Below are positions 1 through 12,230 of a DNA stretch of 64,000 nucleotides, in pieces. The notes below the pieces were generated by a model. The model was not told the DNA's origin, did not search any database, and worked only from the letters and a program-made list of their open reading frames with translations. Origin of the DNA: Styela clava (Eukaryota; Chordata; Ascidiacea; Stolidobranchia; Styelidae); assembly GCF_964204865.1 (NCBI RefSeq), contig NC_135254.1, forward strand, positions 20,837,001 through 20,901,000, in the 5' to 3' direction. The translations under genes were made by a program, and so were the position numbers. Numbering within the stretch: position 1 is the first letter of the stretch; each line of letters starts with the position of its first letter.

Positions 1-20
1 CATAATTAAAAATTGCTCAC

Positions 21-48
21 CTTGTGGCGGCTCCGGGTTCGTTGCCAT
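21..48 (-). CDS. Possible first coding exon of a gene running off the left edge (partial)
   Basis: On the minus strand an ATG at 48-46 opens nine codons (MATNPEPPQ) plus one base. A strong donor follows (CAAG|GTGAGC, exon end at 21). The start context is good (CAACAGATGG). The peptide is too short to identify, and the rest of the gene would lie left of the window. It could be chance: a short Pro-rich start before a consensus donor is suggestive but not proof. A second ATG-to-donor stretch lies upstream on the same strand near 133-180 and could be an alternative first exon. Confidence 0.3.
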
Positions 49-2477
49 CTGTTGGTCCGGCGAAGTTGGGAAGATTACGGTACAGGTAGTCTACTGTAAA
101 AGATTAGATAGCCGTACTACCTTGTTTTTTTTTATCTTCGCGTCGCTGTACTTTGCTCTCTTGTTCAGATTATCATCCATTTTGTCATCGCCGACGGCAA
201 GTGATATTATCAAAAGGATACTCGTACGTGCCAAGCACTTTATCGTTTTCAACGAACAAGGCAACAGTCCTTCGGAAAATTGACACATCAACTGCAATAT
301 ATAATGTAAAAGTTTTCCATTGGGATGTAAAGCTATGTAAAGCTTTTCCCCCTACACACAGTAATATTTTTTTTTATAAATGACAGATTCTAGGTAAAGT
401 CTTGTTTAATTCAATGTGAATAGTCTCAGATGTTTTTGTGGGCAAGTTTGACGATGTCATATATACACTGGATCTCGTACGTGTAGAATTCCATCGTAAT
501 TTTGATTGCTGAAGAATAATTCCGACCTGAGTCAATCAATGTTTTAATTTAAATTTTATTTATTTCAGAATTTAGTACAAATGCATAAGACAGTCGAGGC
601 ATCGATGCAAAGAGACATAGCTTACTTGGTCCCCCGAATCATAAATGCACTTTTGCTCCATCATCAAGCATGACCGACAAAATCTATATTTTGGCAACAG
701 TATCAAGCTACAGAGGCATTTCTGTTTCGGTACACCTGTAGTATGTGAAGCAAGGTGGCGGACACCGGAACGTAGTATGTGTACCAGGTTAGGGTTAGGC
801 CATAATTTTATTCCAATTTACCTTATTTTAGTTCTATTACGAGTTCGGGGACTAGCCAAGTGACCGTAGCATTTGTAACTAAAATTATGGCATAACCCTA
901 ACCTGGTACACATACTACGTTCCGGTTTCCGACCTCCTGGTTCACATACTACTGGAGTATCGGAATTTCTGTACACGGCCTCCCCTATGAAAGCATCCTT
1001 CAGGTAACCAGCTTCAAACAAATTTATGGAATTGTGACAAGGCGACAAATAGCTCCTGACTATTTGATCTACCCAGTGGATGCATAACTCTCGTGGTAGG
1101 CTACTTAGTAAAGATACCTGAGCTGACGAGACAAAATCTTATGAAGGTCCAACAACATATTAGACCTCGGACATTAGATTAAACAATTTGAAATCTTGGC
1201 ATCATCACACAACAGAAAGTTTCGAACTATCCAGCGGGTAGGTGCAGTAGAAGGAGTAAGGGTGAAGTATACAAAACTCTTTATACAAGACCATTCATAG
1301 AACAAGGCGAGCTAACACAAAGTACAATGGATATATACATATTAAACCACGTCGAATATTCATGTGTCACACATAATTTAAATAAATTTAAACACACACG
1401 CGAAATGCAATGAAATAATGTAGAATTTCGTCACATTCTCATAACTTCAAAATTGTCAACATTCTTAAAACTAGGACTAGTAAAGACGCCGACGTGAAAT
1501 TTTGTTTGTATTCATTCTAGACGTATTACCTTCAGAATCGCTGATTATCATTTTTCGGTCTGTGGTATCTTTAACACACACTGTGATTAAAAAAATAAAG
1601 TTGTTTTGATGCTGTCGATGATGCGTGGCTAGTAGAATGCTATTACATAGATGTGTAAACACTACGGAATGCTGTTTTTCAAACTAACAAAATTTCATCT
1701 ATATGTAAATTCAATGTACAAAGAAAATAAGACGTTCTGTAGCAGTCATTTTTAAACGATTTAGTAAAAAATATTGGCATTCCATATTTTAAGACTTGAA
1801 CATAAATTATGTACAAAAATACAGCTTTTGTATTTGTGTATTATTTGTGCATTTGAAGATAACGCCAAATATATAATCAAAACAAATCAGAAACGGCGTA
1901 TTCTGTCCAAGCACGTGAGTGGGACAAAACGTCAACACATGATGTTTTCATGTGCGGTCTCCGGAGATCTAGATTAATCTGCGATCAACATGCTGTCGAC
2001 CACAACCGGCATAACGTCATATGTTTTCCATTTATGCGACAGCATCACACGTGCTCGTTTCCACGTAGTAGACTTCTTTCACTATGAAGAAGCATAAACA
2101 ATTGTTTGGATCTTGCACTCGCACTTCCTGTTACTGACGACCTCTTGTTACGAAATGACTGGAAGATAATTTATTTAATTTATACATTCTTTTTAAACTT
2201 TCATTCAAGTATTGGAAGTGTTCAGTTAAGATGATGCATATCGCATTGTCATAACGTAGAGCATTCTAAACATTGCAAACGAGGTAACGACTATTGCACA
2301 TACATATACCCTGTATATCACCACCAGGGGGTGACAATGTGTAATTAAAAAAAAATACTCGATCTGTGTTTAACAGTATCGGATAATGAGTCAACGTCTC
2401 TTGGCATGATAATGATGGATATTTCAATCACTCAGCTGAGGAAAGACATTTGGCTTTTACGTAATATTCATAAGAAA
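49..2477. other. Gene-free stretch with one MITE
   Basis: I see no supportable coding exon here. The open frames are short, have no recognisable domain and are not bounded by splice signals that would join them. The only clear structure is the inverted-repeat element at 726-964. The rest is AT-rich unique sequence, and regulatory DNA for the gene at the left edge could lie in it. Confidence 0.4.
726..964. mobile_element. MITE with GGNGCTCC-type ends, copy 1 (239 bp)
   Basis: A perfect 8-bp direct repeat ATTTCTGT flanks the element (718-725 and 965-972). The two arms are inverted copies of one another and include the telomere-like stretch GGTTAGGGTTAGG and its reverse. The core contains GTTCTATTACGAGTTCGGGG, which recurs in the copies near 45.1 and 50.5 kb. 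There is no coding capacity, so it is non-autonomous. An 8-bp target duplication fits the hAT or P superfamilies. Confidence 0.8.
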
Positions 2478-3567
2478 GTTATACACCTGATAGTACAATC
2501 AAATGAGGAAGGTATTTATTCGTATTGTTGTAAGTAAAATGACAAAACATTCAGTTTTTTTGTGCGACTGCTCATATTTGTCACATTAATCTAAATTTAT
2601 TTAGTGGCGGTTTATGTGTTGAGTTTATTACAATCATTCATTTGCTTTAATTGCTGTTATTTTATCGTGAAATGTAAAATGTATTCACATATATTCTAGG
2701 AATATTATCAACAAATTCTTCAAAGATATTGCTTTCTATCCTTCACTTATAAATGCGCCTTCTTCACATTTTTGTCACCCAACCATTTCTTTTTAAAGCT
2801 TAACGTTATCGATCCTGAAGGGGTTGCCAGTTATTATTATTTTTTAACTCTTTTTTTTAACTTTGACCCTTTTTGTACTCGAGTGTGAGCAGTTCTACAT
2901 TTCTAAAATTAACGCCAAGGACAGGCGGGCCTCGATCTATATGTGTTTGGTGATCACTCAAATATATACTTGTTTAAAGACATTCACAGCTAAAACGTAT
3001 GAGAGACAGCGCCTATATGAGAGCCTTGTTCATAAGAGGCAAAGAGAACACAATTATCACATTTTTTGATGTATTGAAATCAGTGAATTTTCAAAGATAA
3101 AAACAATTGAAAAAATAGCACAAATTTCAATTTTAACTCCTTCAGCGTATACATCTTTATACCATTTCCCGCAAAATGACACTGGTATTTCACAAAGCAA
3201 AGGATATCACATATAATAGATATAATATAATACATATTCAAAGCATCAATACATCTTTCAAATTAATAAATACAGCTTATACCAACCGCGTCATAAAAGA
3301 ATACATAACAGTTATTCTAAGCTAAACATCGCACATCGGCATACCGCAAAATAATTTCACAATGCCAACGAAGCAAAGTTATTTTAGTAGGGTGCAAGTT
3401 GATTATTTACAACTAATGTTATATTCGATTATGCTTAAATATTTACAAGTTGATGTCTGGGGTTTTGCAAACAGAATTCGCCTCGAGCAATGAGAGCAAT
3501 TTGCTGCTGATACTTGGCAATGAGCAAATTCAAACAAAGCGAGTATGTTGCAACTAACTATGATTGC
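2478..3567. repeat. Tandem duplication, unit 1 (lacks the HDHD5 exon)
   Basis: This block aligns along its length with 3568-5513. Shared stretches include those near 2530/3625, 2700/4020, 3000/4300 and 3370/5290. The units abut directly. Unit 1 goes straight from about 3230 to 3240 where unit 2 carries about 640 bp (about 4530-5170) containing the last coding exon of HDHD5. Unit 1 also lacks the element at about 3715-3927. Many substitutions show the duplication is old. Confidence 0.75.
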
Positions 3568-5513
3568 GTTATACACTCGAAGGTCCAATCAACTGAGAAG
3601 GTTAAGGAATCGTAATATTATAAGTAAAATGACAAAACAGCCAGTTTTTTGTGCGACTGTTCACACTTGTCACATTAATCTAAATTTAATTAGTGGCGGT
3701 TTATGTGTTGAGTTGGTGACCGTACATTTGAACCCACGTACATTTGAACCCATACATTTGCACCCGTATATCCGCGGGTTCAATCTTTATGAGGGTGATA
3801 AAAGACATGGGTTAGGGTTAGTATGGGTTCAAATATTCGTAAAAAAATAATTTCCATAGGTGCAATTGTCGTGGGTTCAAATTACGGGTTCAAATGTACG
3901 TGGGTTCAAATGTAATGGAACTGTTGACTTTATAACAATCATTCATTTGCATTAATTACTTATACTTCATCAGGAAAGTACTGTAAGAATTAGGTCGGTC
4001 GCATTAAAATGTATTCACATATATACTAGGAATATTGTCAACAAATTCTTAATAGATATTGCTTTCAAACCTTTAGTTATAAATGCGCCTTCTTCACATT
4101 TTTGTCACCCAACCATTTCCTTTGCCATCTTAAAGCTTAGCGCTATCGATCCTGGATGGATTGCCAGTAATTATTATTTCTCAACCTGTATGTGGAGTAT
4201 GGGCAGTCTCATATTCCTAAATATAACGCCAAGGACAGACGGGTCTTCATCTATATGTGTTTGATGGTCACTCAAATATTTGCTAAAGACAGCTAAAACT
4301 CATAATGAAGGGCAGCGCCTCACGAGGGCCTTTCTCAAAAGAGACAAAGAGAAACACAATTATCACATTTTTTTATGTATTGAAATCAGTAAATTTTCAA
4401 AAATAAAAACAATTGAAAAAATAGCACAAATTTCAATTTTAACTCATTCACCATATACACCTTTATACCATTTCCCGCAAAATGACACTGGTATTTCACA
4501 AATTGCAGAAGCATAGGATATCACATATCATATGTATCTCAACAGCTCGAATGCAACCCAAATTCAAATTTATCGATCTAATGAACAGTCATGGTGTAGT
4601 ACAAACACAGTGATAATTTACCACAAAATTATTATATAAATTTGACTGGTTCACATTCAGTATAAAAACGGCGAGGCGCGATTGACAAGATATACTAATA
4701 TAACAATTTGATTGAAAATATCATTGATACTGCTTGCCGTTCTTAATAAAACAAATCCGTTTTGGTCCTTTTTTTAGTTGAGAATTTTTGGCGTTGCGTT
4801 ATAAAGTAAAAGTACAGCAGTACAGCAAAACTTATAAAATTATATTAAAGTAGTCACAAACGAAAAGTGTTTTATACACTCCTGGAAGTTCACGGCATTG
4901 TTTTGTAATAATACTAAATCATTTTCTTTCACTTAGTGAAGTTTGATAATTGTCAAGGCATTTAACCATACAATGGTTTCCACTTTTCCACTCTGAAAAT
5001 AGTGTCTATTGCATTCTTAACATCTTCAACGATGTAATCAGCTTTTGTCATTTCCGCGGTGTACGGTAGGTCCCGGTGTCCGTGATCTACATCTGCCTCG
5101 GCTTCTTCTGTTCCTGGCTCAGGTGCCTTGTATACGCCAGTACATACAAGAATCGAAGTGCATCTAAACATAAGACGCAGTGCATGAATACATTTTTAAT
5201 TTAATTGAGACAACTTATACCAACCATGCGCCGCAATAGAATACATTTGGGGTTATTCTAAGACTAAGTTAAACATCGCCGGCGGCACACCTCAAAATAT
5301 TTTCCCAATGCCAACAAAGCAAAGTTGTTTCAGTAGGGTGCAGTTGATTATTTACAACTAATGTTATACTCGATTAGGCTCAAATATTTACAAGTTGATT
5401 GTCTGGGGTTTGGCAAACAGAATTTGCCTCGAGCAATGAGAGCAATTTGCTGCTGATACTTGGCAATGAGCAAATTCAAACATAGCCAGTATGTTGCAAC
5501 CAGCTATGTTTGC
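3568..5513. repeat. Tandem duplication, unit 2 (contains the HDHD5 last exon)
   Basis: This is the partner of 2478-3567. It carries a foldback element (about 3715-3927) and the terminal coding exon of HDHD5 (4962-5163), both absent from unit 1. Because the exon is essential to HDHD5, the simplest reading is that this unit is ancestral in content and unit 1 lost the exon segment. Confidence 0.7.
3715..3927. mobile_element. Foldback element of TTTGAACCC/TTTGCACCC units, copy 1
   Basis: The left arm repeats ACATTTGAACCC and CATTTGCACCCG units. The right arm carries the same units inverted (GGGTTCAAATGTACG, GGTGCAATTGTCG), ending ATGTAATGGAAC. The empty site is preserved in the duplicated unit 1 (about 2615-2635), so the element inserted after the duplication. 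Related sequences lie at 10052-10165, 48712-48916 and 51222-51970. There is no coding capacity. Confidence 0.65.
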
Positions 5514-7543
5514 ATTACCCTGAGCAAAGCTATTAATACATAGTTTGTTTAGATAACTCTGCAATGACAACCCCAAATGACACGCAATTCAAACGACGAT
5601 TTGCTGAATTGCGAAACGTAGCATTTCGAAATAAATGGGTTTGCCCAATCAGAACATTTTTCGTAATCAGACTACAACGCTTGTATGTCATCTGAGTGCG
5701 TCGTGGGGCTTATTGCCAACAAAAGCAATATGTAATTGGATAAGTTGAACATTCCACTTTGATGTATTGTAATATTTAGGTGACGTAGTTTTATTGTATA
5801 CGCTGGATACAATTGCCGCGGACGTATTTCGAAAGTTCGCATATCATTTGACGATTGCCATACGAGAAATACCGGCCTAAATAGTATCAAATCGCTGAGT
5901 CAATCACAAGACAATTGTAAGAGCACGTACCTGTTCACCCCACGAACATTTGTGATGTCGCCGTGGAGAGCGATATGATTGTCAGCTGCAAGACGAATTG
6001 CCTTTTTTGCGCTTCTGTCAGAAATCCCGTTTCGTTTTGCACGGGGCATAACTGGCGACCTACGTATGAACACGCAAAGATTAAGTGCATGCAATGATTC
6101 GCTTTATTGTATATATATATAAATATATATAGTAAAGCATATATACCTAGTCAACTGTTTTTCCATTTGTTTCTTGATTTCTTCTTTTTTGAAAGCAATG
6201 TCTTTCCTCTTTCGTTGTAAGAATTTGTTGAACATGTTTGCACCATAAATATCAGTAAGCGGGTTGTCCCTGGAAAACATTTGAAAAATTTACAATCTAA
6301 TAGTTATGACAATCTAGATTACTAATTGAAAAAAATGAAACAGCTATTCCAGACGTTAAATAACCTATGTTGAACAATTAACTTCGAAGCACTTACCCAA
6401 TGGCGTAAACTGTCGTCAATTCGGTGATGTTCATTGATGTTGCAATTTCTTCAATCAGCTTTTGCGAATACTCGTATGTGACCTCACTTGGTTTTCCGAT
6501 CAGTGCGGTATATTCAAGATCACTTCCAGTAATCTTTTTGTAGAGATTTTCAAGACACACCAAAAACGCTCCGTGGCCGAATCTATAGAGGAAATTATTT
6601 GTAGGATTGAGACGCTGTAGTTGGGTACAAAATAAGTATTTGTATCGTGCATTTATAATGTAGACCAAATTATATACCTTGGCGTTTGTGCTTTTGCCAT
6701 CCACAGGAGATCCATATTCACAGCAAGTACTGGCAAGTGCGTTCGTTGATTCATTTCGCCCGGGCGATTTGGCTTGCCGTTTGTAAGCAAAACGTCGAGA
6801 ATGAGCTGAAGGTTGGTCTCCCACCTCACAGGTTCTCCCAGAAGTACAACAGCCTCAATTGTGGGAAAACTGTCGTCGTCGTCTACCGTTTCTTTCGGCC
6901 ACCTTGCTCTGTCAACCCAGTCAAGATATGGGTACGCTTTTCGTACGTCTTCTATGGTCAAGATTTTTTGAAATCCAAGACTGAAAAAAGGTTTATAATA
7001 TTGTTTGAATAAATAAGAATAAAATAAGAAAAAGTATAAATAGATTAATTCATAATAAAGGGTCGTTGAAACAATCTTTACCAACCTTTCTGCAACTTTT
7101 ACGCTTCCTCCATCATGTTCTGGTCCAGATACCAGACACCATTTGTCATGGTATTCGTGAAACATTTCGAGAGGATTTTGAGACATAACGATTTGGTCCG
7201 GATTTACCTAAATAAAAAATATTTATTATAATAAATATCTACCATCTATATAATATCTAAATAATAATAATATATAATATCTAAATATCTATATATCGAA
7301 TCTAGTCTGCCACTTAAATTGAGATTTCAATCTTACTTCCACGCCGAGTTTTTCCGATAGAGTAGCAGCTTTAACTTCCCTCAGTCCAAAACCATTTGTA
7401 CAAAATACCGCTGGCACGGCAAATCGTGTCCCAGTTTCATCCAGGAGCGATTTAAGAGATTCGCTGGCCTGGGGGATGGGAGTCTTTCCTCTCAACAGGA
7501 CCCCATCGATATCAAACATGATCCCAAACTGCGGGGATTTATT
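4962..7543 (-). CDS. HDHD5: HDHD5/CECR5-like HAD-superfamily hydrolase (5' end missing)
   Basis: A HAD-like phosphatase-fold protein of the HDHD5 (CECR5) family, which is mitochondrial in animals and has no firmly known substrate. Minus-strand exons: 7337-7543, 7086-7207, 6678-6980, 6397-6582, 6147-6269, 5931-6059 and 4962-5163 (stop TAA). All junctions are GT-AG and keep frame. HAD motif I is FDIDGVLL and motif II CTNG. The family signature LGEPVRWETNLQLI and NMDLLWMA precede the motif III lysine (GKPS), and motif IV is GDNPLTDIYGAN. The C-terminus has the family block SILVCTGVY and HGHRDLP. Exon 2 ends at a weak donor (AG|GTTGGT). The first exon here begins at an acceptor (NKSPQFGIMFDIDG), so an upstream exon with the start codon and any transit peptide is unresolved. 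Exon 6, about 42 residues and basic, falls in a poorly conserved part of the family. Confidence 0.9.
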
Positions 7544-10051
7544 CTGGATAAAATAAAACGGAAAGATGTTAGAATTTTCGAAAAAATGATTCTTTTATTG
7601 TGGGCTATGTTCGTTTTTGCAGTACAGCAGTGAAAAGTTTCATTTAATAATGTTTAGCAAGCAAAATTATGAATTGTTTTATTTCCATATCTCCGCCAAG
7701 GATTGTTTCAGTTTCATTTCCTTAATATCCTCTCAATCACAAGTAAAAATATTGCTGAGAAAATGACCGGACGGGCAAATCATTAAGCGATAGGCGTTCG
7801 TGATCACGTGTAACATAAATATCCGGTTGATCGCTTGTAAACAGGTGGCCAGAACAACGTTCCACCACACTAAAAGTCGCGAAGATTTAATCAATTCTGT
7901 AAGACCAAGCTGTCGTAGCCGCAGCCATCCATAAAATCAATAGTTTTGTGTGCCATATGCGCACTGTGACCCGTCACTAATTCATACTTAGACAAATATA
8001 AATGAACACATATAATGGGAACCATAGTGGAATAATTAAAGATTATAATATTGAATATTTGGATTATATAGCGACGTGGAGAATTTTTAATGAAGAAACT
8101 TTTCTCACCGATGCATTGTTGTTAAGATCTTTATATTGCGAGCCCATCGTGCAATGTTCTTCAACGTTAGTGGTCCTCGCGATAAATCAAATTTAAAGTG
8201 TTTTATCAAGTGTTTATTTTCTGAAAATATAAACAAACAATTTCAAATTAAAAGTTCACTCTTGATCGAATTCTCTTCAATTCAGTATAGTCTATCCTCA
8301 TCTAACCCTTCTCGATGAGTATGAAGCTCAACTGATGCGGGATGGCACGCGCGATCTTATTTGTGCTTTTCATCTGGAGAGAAGTAATCAACTTGTTGAC
8401 GGCCAACGATAAACTTTTTTCTCTTTTATATGACATCATGTAATACACCATAAAGTTACTTTGTTGTCATGTGATATAGGAACGCCTGGAGACGATATTT
8501 CGTAATATCCGAGTAGTAAAAAGAAGACTATGCTTCGCAGTCAAAACAAATGATTAATACGACATAGTTTAAAAATGAAAAATTGAAAAAAAAAATTAGA
8601 AAAGGAAAACGCTGCCGTGTTATTAAATTTTCAAACTCGTCAATATGACACCCCACCCGGGATCAGACGACTTTGGGCGTTATCCTGGAAACCCATTAAC
8701 AAAACTGGTGTAGGTGTGCAAATAAGTACCGGCATTGCACGGAATGGACGAATGCCGCGACGGCTTGTTGCTCATCGCCAGCTGTTTACGCCGTTTCTCT
8801 ATGTTGCGAATTGAGAGAAATCAGCTGATCGGCTCTGGTAAACAAACCTTCGCTTTGTGAGACATGAACTCACCGGGGTATATCTTCGGTTATTCAACTT
8901 AGGAGGACAGTCAATGAGGTAGGCATCTGATTTCGACACAAACTTGTGTGGTTTATTTCTCACAAAGCAATGAAAACTCTACATATTTCATGTAAACATA
9001 AATCTCAAAAAACTAAAATGATGAATTCACCTATTTTAAATTATGGAGCAATCCGAGATTATTTATGATAAACATATAACCGAGTTGTTTTTGAGTGGAT
9101 TATTATTATAAATTCCTATGCAAAAAAACATGTTTCCATTGAATTCAAAACACCTCGTATATCACGCAAACTGGTAGACGGGTCAAAATCTTTGAGCTCG
9201 TTTATGACAGATCAAAACCTGCATAACGGGCTATGGTCTCATTACTTTGTAGATTTTATGACAATTGTTTTAGCGACCCACAAGAACCCTATTTACATGA
9301 AGTTATTCAATGAAAACATGCCAGTATACCATTCATGTAACCGCAGATATCGTCGTCAACAAGCGAGAATATATGACGTCATAAAGCATCAAAATAAAAA
9401 CAACCGACAGTAATTACAATAATTCGCCGCAGTTTATGACTTGTTGATGCGATGAAGTTCAAAGTATGCATGCCTTACATAACGGACGTGCTTGTTGTTC
9501 ACCAGACTACTCCGAGGATCCTTTTATTTGACCTTTGACATATTTTCGGAACAAAACATTTTTGATATTAAAATCATAGCTGCGATAATATAGCGTGTTT
9601 TAAACTTTTACTGGCTTCCGAATTCTTTTCCATGACAATATTCATTAGAAATGTTTTCAATTCTAGCCTAGTGTTCCTGCTAGACTCTCAAGTCCGGCGA
9701 CCAGACTGTGCCGTAGCCAAAAATTCATTATATTCTACTTCTGACGATTTCAAATAAATTAAATATCTTGGCAATCCTGGTAGATATTAACAAAAGTTTA
9801 TACAAAATACACGTCGGCCACAAGAAGGAGAATTTTTTCAAGATATTTAGAAAAATTTCAGTCATATTTTCACAATACGTCCTGGGGTGGGTGGACCCAT
9901 TTCGAGAATCAACAAGAAATGCTTACAGATAAAAATCTTTAATAAACAACATAATCTTCACGAATTCTTATCTACATGCTATAATTGTACTTTTCAAGTT
10001 CACTATTGAAAATCTTACGCACAATCAAACCATATCAATATAACGTTTGTA

Positions 10052-10165
10052 ACGGTTCCATTACATTTGAAATAACGTACATTTGAACCCGTAATTCGAA
10101 CTCACGACAATTGCACATGCATACCTTTGCACCTATGGAAATTTGAACCTACGTATATTTGAAGC
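10052..10165. mobile_element. Fragment of the TTTGAACCC foldback family, copy 2
   Basis: It matches the ends of the element at 3715-3927: GGTTCCATTACATTTGAA, then ACGTACATTTGAACCCG, then a CACGACAATTGCAC block and CATTTGCACC-type units. It looks like one arm only, so it is a deleted or solo copy. Confidence 0.5.
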
Positions 10166-11995
10166 TAGTTGATTGACTAAACTACTATTTAAATCCTGAA
10201 TAATGTTATACCATTGAATTCTATTCGTATCGAAACACAATCCTTCAAACTAGTTGGTCTCACTTTTTCCGTGCCATTAAAACCACATATGAAAATTACA
10301 ACGAAGACTTTTTTTTAATGATTTCTATCATATATCCCTCTAATTCTGATCTCTGCTTGCAGATGTCTGATTATAAGCGCAATCCCATTGGGCATAACAC
10401 CAGTTTTCGATATCATCGATCGGCCATTTCAATTAAATAATTTAATATTTTTGCATTTGGTCGAATAACTTTTAAATTTCCTGAATATTTCCTATATGGT
10501 AACAATTGAGACATACCAATGTTAATTTTTATTAATTCGGTATAATTTGACATCGTAGAAAACTAGTGGGCAGCGCTAAAACAAAACGCGAAGAAAGATC
10601 CGCATGCCTGAAATTTATCTAAATATCAACATATGGTTGATATATTGAGAATGATGTAATGATACATTTCCTACGCTAGATTGTGAAATCTCTTTTCTTC
10701 GATCCTATACCCGTAAGAGGATCTCCATTCGCTCGTCACCACGTTTTGTTGCCTCGAGCATGTCCCCTGCCATAATATGATCACGCTTTCGACGCGTGGT
10801 CGAATCCAAAGATCAAAATTCTCTTTCGCATTCTCCCCGTTTTGCTTATTCTCTCTAAAAGCACATCTGCGTGCCCAGAGAGCTCATGATTGCCGCTACA
10901 TATAAATATAATAAAAATAATAAAATCCGATGACGTAAAGTACTCAGCTGCTTTGCCTAGGTTCGCAAATTACCCCCCAAACCACATTTTTACCAAAACA
11001 GTAATGCAAATGCTGAATACAACTTTCTACCTTCAGCGACGATGCGTTTTAACCGTTGGCGAAGAAGCGTGTGACTATTGATTCCGCGCAACGGGAGAAA
11101 AGAGTTAACAATCCGGATATTTCAATTGCGAACAGAGGAAGTGTTTGCATACAATTGATTGGCTCCAAGTAATACGAATGAAATGTTAAACAAACCAAAA
11201 TTACTCATACTTTCAATATTTAGCAATATAATTAAAGTTGAAATATTATTAGGCAATGGGTGATTGAACCGACGAACCCGTCTGCAAATAAATACGCCGT
11301 CGCTGCTGCTTCTGTAAACTCAGCTTGGGTCATGGCCAAATACTTGACGAATGTTCAAACTCTTCCACTGTGTACGTTTCATGCCATTTGCTACATAAGC
11401 ATTTATGAGAACGATGAACACTGTTTATGTTATATTGTAGATGGGCGAGTCTAATTCACAATTCAGCACAGCAAATTTTATTTTGACAAAATCGCTCTAC
11501 TTTTTGTCACCCGAAAATTTTTTCGGGTTTTCATATCCCAAAATTTGTTTAATGCGTATGTTTATTATAGAAGTATATATCGCTTTTAACAATTAAAGTT
11601 TTTTGAGTTAAAAACAAGCTTTCAATATGCCTATAATATTTTCCTTGTGTACACGTAATCAAGTAGTGAAGGGAATTCCGAGGATTCCATGAAATAGCTT
11701 CAATTCGAAAATTAATGCCAATAACGCGAAAGCTTAAGCATTTGTCTTCCAACAACGCTTGTATTGAAGCAGCAGTGCCTTAGTTTGGATGATTTTTATT
11801 TCTATTACAAAGTTTTGCCCCTGCCAACTCTTGATATATATTTCATCTATTTTTTCGCAATCTTGAAAATTAGGATTAATTGTTTACTCAGTATCACAAA
11901 CTAGGCAAAAGCACGGATTTCGGTAATATCAGTAGTCTCTCATTTGGATTGACAAACGAGGGATTGAAATTATTTTCAAATCAAATTGAAATAAT

Positions 11996-12230
11996 GGGGC
12001 TCCCGAAGTATGCGAACCAAGATGGCGGACATCGGAATGTAAATGTGTACTAGGTTAGGGTTAGGCCATAATTTTAGGTATAAATACTACGGGAGGCTCT
12101 TGGCTAGTCTTCGAACTGATAATAGGACTAAAATAAGGAAAATTGGAAAAAAAGTATCGCCTAACCCTAACCTGTTACCCATGTTACGTTCCGATGTCCG
12201 CCATCTTGGTTCGCATACTTCGGGAGCACC
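11996..12230. mobile_element. MITE with GGNGCTCC-type ends, copy 2 (235 bp)
   Basis: A perfect 8-bp target duplication GAAATAAT flanks it (11988-11995 and 12231-12238). The terminal inverted repeats start GGGGCTCCCGAAGTATGCG and end CGCATACTTCGGGAGCACC, and extend inward through a GGTTAGGGTTAGGCC stretch. It is the best-preserved copy of this family in the window and non-coding. Confidence 0.85.

Noticed and set aside
8617-8814. 65-residue plus-strand open frame near 8.7 kb
   Set aside because: No family resemblance, no splice partner and a flanking A-rich run; more likely part of a repeat than a gene.
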